Part shown: piece by piece, positions 60,036 to 64,000 of the stretch
Position numbering within the stretch: the first letter of the stretch is position 1
Layout: every line of letters starts with the position of its first letter
Notes under the pieces: model-generated
What the model saw: the letters and a program-made list of their open reading frames with translations, nothing else
Database searches by the model: none
Told to the model about the DNA's origin: nothing
Source: Streptomyces sp. B1I3
GTDB taxonomy: Bacteria > Actinomycetota > Actinomycetes > Streptomycetales > Streptomycetaceae
Length of the DNA: 64,000 nt
Assembly: GCF_030816615.1 (NCBI RefSeq)
Contig: NZ_JAUSYD010000001.1
Location: 5,912,501 to 5,976,500 of the forward strand
Direction: 5' to 3'
Made by a program: the position numbers and the translations under genes

Positions 60036-60864
60036 TCCGCCGCGCCAGCGTCAGGGTCCGCTCCGCCGTCGCCACCACCGCCGCGTCCACGAACCTCCCG
60101 TCGGGCAGCGCCTGGGCCCCCGCCTGCGTCCGCGACGCCTCCAGGATCTGCTCCGCCGCCTCGACCTCCCGCGCCGTGGGCCTGAACGCCTGCTCGATGA
60201 CGGGCAGCTGCCGGGGATGGATGGCCGCCCGGCCGAGCAGCCCCAGCCCCCGTCCCCGCGCACACGACGACCGCAGCCCCGGCAGGTCCCGGATGTCCGG
60301 GAAGACCGACATGACGGGCGGGTCGAGCCCGGCCGCCCGGGCGGCGACCACCGCCCGGCTGCGGGGCCAGTCGAGCCCGGCCTCCTCCCGTACGCCCAGA
60401 TCGGCCCGCAGGTCCGCCTCGCCCAGCGCGATGCCCCGTACGGCGTGATGCGCCCCGGCGATCGAGTAGGCGTGCTCGATCGCGAGCGCCGACTCCAGCA
60501 GCGGATACAGCGGCACCCCCGGCGCCAGTGCCGCCACATGGTGCACGGACGCCGCATGCGTGATCTTGGGCAGCCGGAACCCGGACAGCCCCGGCAGCCC
60601 CACCAGGGCCTTCACGTCCTGCTCGCCGTGCACCCGCACATGGACCGGCACGGCCAGCGGGTCCGCCGTGACCGGATCCGCGAGGAGCTCCGCGGTCGCC
60701 GCCCGGGCGTACTCCTTGCGGTCCCGGGCCACCGCGTCCTCCAGGTCGACGATCACCACGTCCGCGCCCGAGCCGAGCGCCTTACGGACCACGTCCGGCC
60801 GGTCCCCGGGGGCGTAGAGCCAGGTCAGTGCGGGCGGCCGCGGGTTTCGTACGCTCGCGTTCAC
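60031..60864 (-). CDS. CitE-like (HpcH/HpaI) CoA lyase
   Basis: A 277-residue protein of the HpcH/HpaI aldolase/citrate lyase beta family, which cleaves or forms acyl-CoA bonds with Mg2+ (malyl-, citramalyl- or citryl-CoA). WLYAPGDRPDVVRKAL, VIVDLEDAVA with metal-site Glu/Asp, and SALAIEHAYSIAG are typical. It starts with GTG in a GTGA overlap with the CoA transferase stop. Its terminal codon lies in a 38-bp repeat. Substrate not certain. Confidence 0.9.
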   Translation of the reverse strand: MNASVRNPRPPALTWLYAPGDRPDVVRKALGSGADVVIVDLEDAVARDRKEYARAATAELLADPVTADPLAVPVHVRVHGEQDVKALVGLPGLSGFRLPKITHAASVHHVAALAPGVPLYPLLESALAIEHAYSIAGAHHAVRGIALGEADLRADLGVREEAGLDWPRSRAVVAARAAGLDPPVMSVFPDIRDLPGLRSSCARGRGLGLLGRAAIHPRQLPVIEQAFRPTAREVEAAEQILEASRTQAGAQALPDGRFVDAAVVATAERTLTLARRS

Positions 60865-62057
60865 AACGCGCCCTCGGCCCGCAGCGCCGCGATCCTCGGC
60901 GCCGACAGGCCCAGCTCCGTCAGGATCTCGTCCGTGTCCGCCCCGTGCGGCCGGCCCGCCCAGCGGATCGACCCCGGTGTCCGGGAGAGCCGGAAGAGCA
61001 CGTTCTGCATCCTCAGCGGCCCCAGCTCCGGATCGTCGATCTCGGTGATCGTGCCCAGCGCCCGGTACTGGGGATCCTCCATCACGTCCCGTACGTCCTG
61101 GATCGGCGCGACGGCCGCCTCCGCCTTGTCGAACGCCGACACCACGTCCTCCCGGGTGCGTCGGGCGATCCAGTGGCCCACGGCGTCGTCGAGCTCGTCC
61201 GCGTGCTCGGCGCGCGTGGTCCCGGTCGCGAACCAGGGCTCCTCGATCAGCTCCGGGCGGCCCACCAGCCGCATGACGCGCTCGGCGACCGACTGGGCCG
61301 AGGTGGAGACGGCCACCCAGTGACCGTCACAGGTCCGGTAGGTGTTGCGCGGGGCGTTGTTGCGGGAGCGGTTGCCCGTGCGCGGCTGGACGTAGCCGAG
61401 CTGGTCGTACCAGAGCGGCTGGGGCCCCAGCACCGTCAGGATCGGCTCGATGATCGCCAGGTCGACCACCTGCCCGAGCCCCGTGAGGTCGCGCCCCGAC
61501 AGGGCCGTCATCACCGCGTACGCCGTGGCGAGGGCCGCGATCGAGTCGGCGAGTCCGAACGGCGGCAGGGTCGGCGGACCGTCCGGCTCCCCGGTGACGG
61601 CGGCGAAGCCGCTCATCGCCTCGGCGAGCGTGCCGAAGCCGGGCCGGTGGGCGTACGGCCCGGACTGGCCGAAGCCCGTGACCCTGGCCAGCACCAGGCG
61701 GGGATTGACGGCGTGCAGCTCCTCCCAGCCCACGCCCCAGCGTTCGAGGGTCCCGGGCCGGAAGTTCTCGATGATCACATCGGTCTCCTCGGCCAGGCGC
61801 AGCAGCAGGTCCCGCCCGCCCGGGCTGGACAGGTCGAGCGTCAGCGTGCGCTTGTTGCGGCCGAGAAGTTTCCACCACAGGCCGATGCCGTCCTTCGCGG
61901 GGCCGTGCCCGCGCGAGGGGTCGGGCTTGCGGGGGTGTTCGACCTTGATCACCTCGGCCCCGAAGTCGCCCAGCATGGTGGCCGCGAGAGGCCCGGCGAA
62001 CAGCGTGGCGAGGTCCAGCACCCGCAGGCCGGACAGAGGAGCTGTCGTCGTGCTCAT
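60861..62057 (-). CDS. CaiB/BaiF class III CoA transferase
   Basis: A 398-residue family III CoA transferase. Catalytic Asp171 in PFGLADSIAAL; RVLDLATLFAGPLAATMLGDFGAEVIKVE and the GRNKRTLTLDL region are diagnostic. ATG at 62057 overlaps the ribokinase stop (ATGA). Paired with the downstream CitE-like lyase it could activate and split a dicarboxylic acid; the substrate is inference. Confidence 0.92.
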   Translation of the reverse strand: MSTTTAPLSGLRVLDLATLFAGPLAATMLGDFGAEVIKVEHPRKPDPSRGHGPAKDGIGLWWKLLGRNKRTLTLDLSSPGGRDLLLRLAEETDVIIENFRPGTLERWGVGWEELHAVNPRLVLARVTGFGQSGPYAHRPGFGTLAEAMSGFAAVTGEPDGPPTLPPFGLADSIAALATAYAVMTALSGRDLTGLGQVVDLAIIEPILTVLGPQPLWYDQLGYVQPRTGNRSRNNAPRNTYRTCDGHWVAVSTSAQSVAERVMRLVGRPELIEEPWFATGTTRAEHADELDDAVGHWIARRTREDVVSAFDKAEAAVAPIQDVRDVMEDPQYRALGTITEIDDPELGPLRMQNVLFRLSRTPGSIRWAGRPHGADTDEILTELGLSAPRIAALRAEGAL

Positions 62058-62938
62058 GCGGCATCGATCTCGCTTCGGTACGGCATCGACGTCGACGCGC
62101 CCGGCTTCTGCACGCAGAGGGCGGCGGCCGACGACGCCCAGGCGAGTGCCTCGGGTACGGAGCGGCCCTCGCCGAGGGCCACGGCCAGCGTGCCGACGAA
62201 GGTGTCCCCGGCCCCGGTCGTGTCGACGGCCGTGACCTCGGGGGCGGGGAACAGGACCGGCTCACCACCCCTGGCCGCGTACAGGCAGCCCTTCCGGCCG
62301 AGTGTGATCACTACCTGCGGGACCTGGAGGAGAAGCGTTCTTGCCGCCGCGTACGGGTCCTCGCACCCGGTGAGCGCGGCGGCCTCGTGCTCGTTCGGGA
62401 CCAGCAGGTCGACGCAGTCCAGGAGTCCGGACGGCAAGGGCTGTACGGGGGAAGGGGTGAGGATCGTCCGCACCCCCCGGGCCCGGGCGCTCCGGGCCGC
62501 TTCGGTGACGGCGGAGAGCGGCAGCTCCAGCTGGAGCAGAAGCAGGTCCGCCGCGGCGACGGCCGCGTTCTCGCCCGGGCCGAGCCCGGTCACGGTGCCG
62601 TTGGCGCCCGGGATCACCACGATCGCGTTGGTGCCCTCGTCGTCGACGACGATGTGAGCGGTGCCACTGGGACCGGCGGCGGTGTGCAGCAGGTCCGTGT
62701 CCACGCCCGCGTGCTCCAGATTCGCCCGGAGCCGCGAACCGTACTCGTCCGTCCCGACGGCGCCGATCATCACCACGTCACCGCCCGCGCGCGCCGCGGC
62801 GACGGCCTGGTTGGCGCCCTTGCCACCGGGGACGGTCCGGAACTCCCGCCCGGTGACGGTCTCCCCGCGCCCGGGTGCCCTGGGGACGTAGGCGACGAGG
62901 TCCATGTTGGTGCTGCCGAGCACCGCGATCGCAGTCAT
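62054..62938 (-). CDS. PfkB-family sugar kinase (ribokinase-like)
   Basis: A 294-residue ribokinase-type kinase. GGKGANQ at 38-44 and DTTGAGDTF with catalytic Asp245 are the two PfkB signatures; the N-terminal GSTNMDLVAY is typical of ribokinase. It overlaps both neighbours by four bases. With the upstream ADP-ribosylglycohydrolase it could phosphorylate ribose released from an N- or O-riboside. Confidence 0.93.
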   Translation of the reverse strand: MTAIAVLGSTNMDLVAYVPRAPGRGETVTGREFRTVPGGKGANQAVAAARAGGDVVMIGAVGTDEYGSRLRANLEHAGVDTDLLHTAAGPSGTAHIVVDDEGTNAIVVIPGANGTVTGLGPGENAAVAAADLLLLQLELPLSAVTEAARSARARGVRTILTPSPVQPLPSGLLDCVDLLVPNEHEAAALTGCEDPYAAARTLLLQVPQVVITLGRKGCLYAARGGEPVLFPAPEVTAVDTTGAGDTFVGTLAVALGEGRSVPEALAWASSAAALCVQKPGASTSMPYRSEIDAA

Positions 62939-63999
62939 GGGCGGCGTACCTCCTGGTAGGTCAGTTCGGCGAGGGTGTCGAAGCCGATGGCGTCGAAGCC
63001 GGGAACGGATGTGGAGAGGCGGTTCTTGAGGGGCGCGGTCCAGTGGTCGGGCAGCGCGGAGGGCCGTCCGGCCAGCAGGCCCGCGAGCGATCCCGCCGTG
63101 GCACCGTTGGAATCGGTGTCCCAGCCGCCGGACACCGCGCAGCGGATGGAGCGGCCGAAGTCACCGTCCGCGTGGGTGAGGGCGGCGGCCAGCAGCGCCG
63201 CGTTGGGCAGGACGTGCACCCAGTGGTGGGTGGACGCGTAGGCGGCGTGGAGCCGGTCCACGACCACGTCGAAGTCCGGTTCACCGCGCGCCGTCCCGAT
63301 GCCGAGGCGCACCGCGCGCGCGTACCGGGAGCGCGGCGGCACCACGCGCAGCCCGGCCGCCAGGCAGCCGTGGACGTCCGTCTCGCCCCCGGCCGCCTCG
63401 GCGAGTGCGGCGGCCGTGAACATCGCCCCGTACACCCCGTTGGCCGTGTGGGTGAGCACCGCGTCCCGGTGGGCCTGCGCGGCGGCGGCGGCCGGGTCCG
63501 CGGGATGCGTCCAGCCGTGCACGTCGGCCCTGATCTGGGCGCCGATCCACTCGCGGAACGGGTTGCGGTGGCGGGCGCTGTCCGGCGGTTCGATGCCGTC
63601 GAGGAGATTGCGGTACGCGATGCGCTCGGCGGTGAAGACACGGCCCGCCGGGAGTTCGTCGAGCCAGAGCCGGGCGAGATCGGCCGTGCTGAACCCGTGC
63701 CCGTACCGCTGGAGCAACCGCAAGGTCAGCAGCGGGTAGTTGAGGTCGTCGTCCTCGGGCATGCCGTCGATGTTCTCGGCGAGTGAGGTGGGCGCCGAGC
63801 GGCGGTTCCACGGGTACGCGGCGGCAAGTCCGGCGGGCAGCCCCCGTGCGGTGAACCAGGTGGTGAGCGGCCAGTTGCCGGTGGCACGGGCCAGGGCGCG
63901 GATGCCGGCGAGCGGCAGCTTCTCGACGGGTTTGCCGAGCAGACAGCCGGCGGCCCGGCCGAGCCAGGCGGCGTGCAGACGCTCGGGCCCGAGGGACAC
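62935..63999 (-). CDS. ADP-ribosylglycohydrolase family protein (5' end at window edge)
   Basis: At least 354 residues of an ADP-ribosylglycohydrolase (DraG/ARH) fold, which removes ribosyl groups using two metal ions. Metal motifs: GMPEDDDLNYPLL and SGGWDTDSNGATAGSLAG. The first codon visible is GTG at 63999, one base from the window end, so the true start may lie outside. Stop overlaps the kinase start (ATGA). Possible role: hydrolysis of an ADP-ribosyl or nucleoside-like substrate. Confidence 0.88.
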   Translation of the reverse strand: MSLGPERLHAAWLGRAAGCLLGKPVEKLPLAGIRALARATGNWPLTTWFTARGLPAGLAAAYPWNRRSAPTSLAENIDGMPEDDDLNYPLLTLRLLQRYGHGFSTADLARLWLDELPAGRVFTAERIAYRNLLDGIEPPDSARHRNPFREWIGAQIRADVHGWTHPADPAAAAAQAHRDAVLTHTANGVYGAMFTAAALAEAAGGETDVHGCLAAGLRVVPPRSRYARAVRLGIGTARGEPDFDVVVDRLHAAYASTHHWVHVLPNAALLAAALTHADGDFGRSIRCAVSGGWDTDSNGATAGSLAGLLAGRPSALPDHWTAPLKNRLSTSVPGFDAIGFDTLAELTYQEVRRP

Positions 64000-64000
64000 G

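Overview
The window is chromosomal core DNA from a Streptomyces species or a very close actinomycete. It is very GC-rich with strong G/C third-codon bias, about a third of genes start with GTG, and the gene order is the classic Streptomyces one (ftsW-murG-ftsQ-ftsZ-ylmD-ylmE-sepF-ylmG-divIVA-ileS, then lspA, dnaE, the his operon, trp genes and lgt). I see no insertion sequence, prophage, CRISPR array, rRNA or tRNA; almost all of it looks vertically inherited.

Layout. 1-7314: end of the division and cell wall (dcw) cluster, with the tail of ftsW, murG, ftsQ, ftsZ, pgeF, a PLP-binding protein gene, sepF, sepG/ylmG and divIVA, all on the plus strand. 7315-12364: a G-rich intergenic stretch bounded by two strong hairpins, then ileS (minus) behind a T-box leader, then a DksA-like gene with a perfect 15-bp tandem repeat. 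12422-16169: lspA, an RluA-type pseudouridine synthase, a GNAT acetyltransferase and a Na+/H+ antiporter. 16188-22735: mostly minus strand (mscS-type channel, Tat-exported PhoD phosphatase, membrane-anchored DsbA-like protein, a membrane protein, a DUF2252 protein), with one plus-strand dienelactone-hydrolase-like gene. 22963-26508: dnaE. 26589-35519: small conserved genes, a NYN-domain protein, an ABC exporter pair, YbaK, a LON-domain protein, and a membrane protein with a repeat-rich N-terminal half.

35680-41399 is the translationally coupled hisD-hisC-hisB-(55-aa membrane protein)-hisH-priA-ridA-hisF operon. 41590-49811 holds a secreted PET-hydrolase/cutinase-type lipase, an alpha/beta hydrolase, a large LAL regulator, a PucR-type regulator and a sodium:solute symporter. 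50569-57728 carries hisI-trpE, a tryptophan-operon membrane protein, two small membrane proteins, and trpC-trpM-trpB-trpA. 57803-59876 has a second DsbA-like protein and lgt. 60031-63999 (minus) is a four-gene unit with 4-nt start/stop overlaps: ADP-ribosylglycohydrolase, ribokinase, class III CoA transferase and CitE-like lyase.

How the parts fit. The first block couples lipid II synthesis (MurG) to divisome assembly (FtsQ, FtsZ, SepF, SepG) and polar growth (DivIVA). LspA and Lgt are two of the three lipoprotein-processing enzymes. PriA lies in the his operon and by family knowledge serves both histidine and tryptophan synthesis, explaining why no trpF accompanies trpC, trpB and trpA. The clearest regulatory element is the ileS T-box with a hairpin that can mask the ribosome binding site. 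The least explained parts are the terminal ADP-ribosylglycohydrolase operon, two tandem-repeat spacers (about 52.5 and 60.0 kb), several palindromes in promoter regions, and the DksA-like protein with an altered zinc finger.
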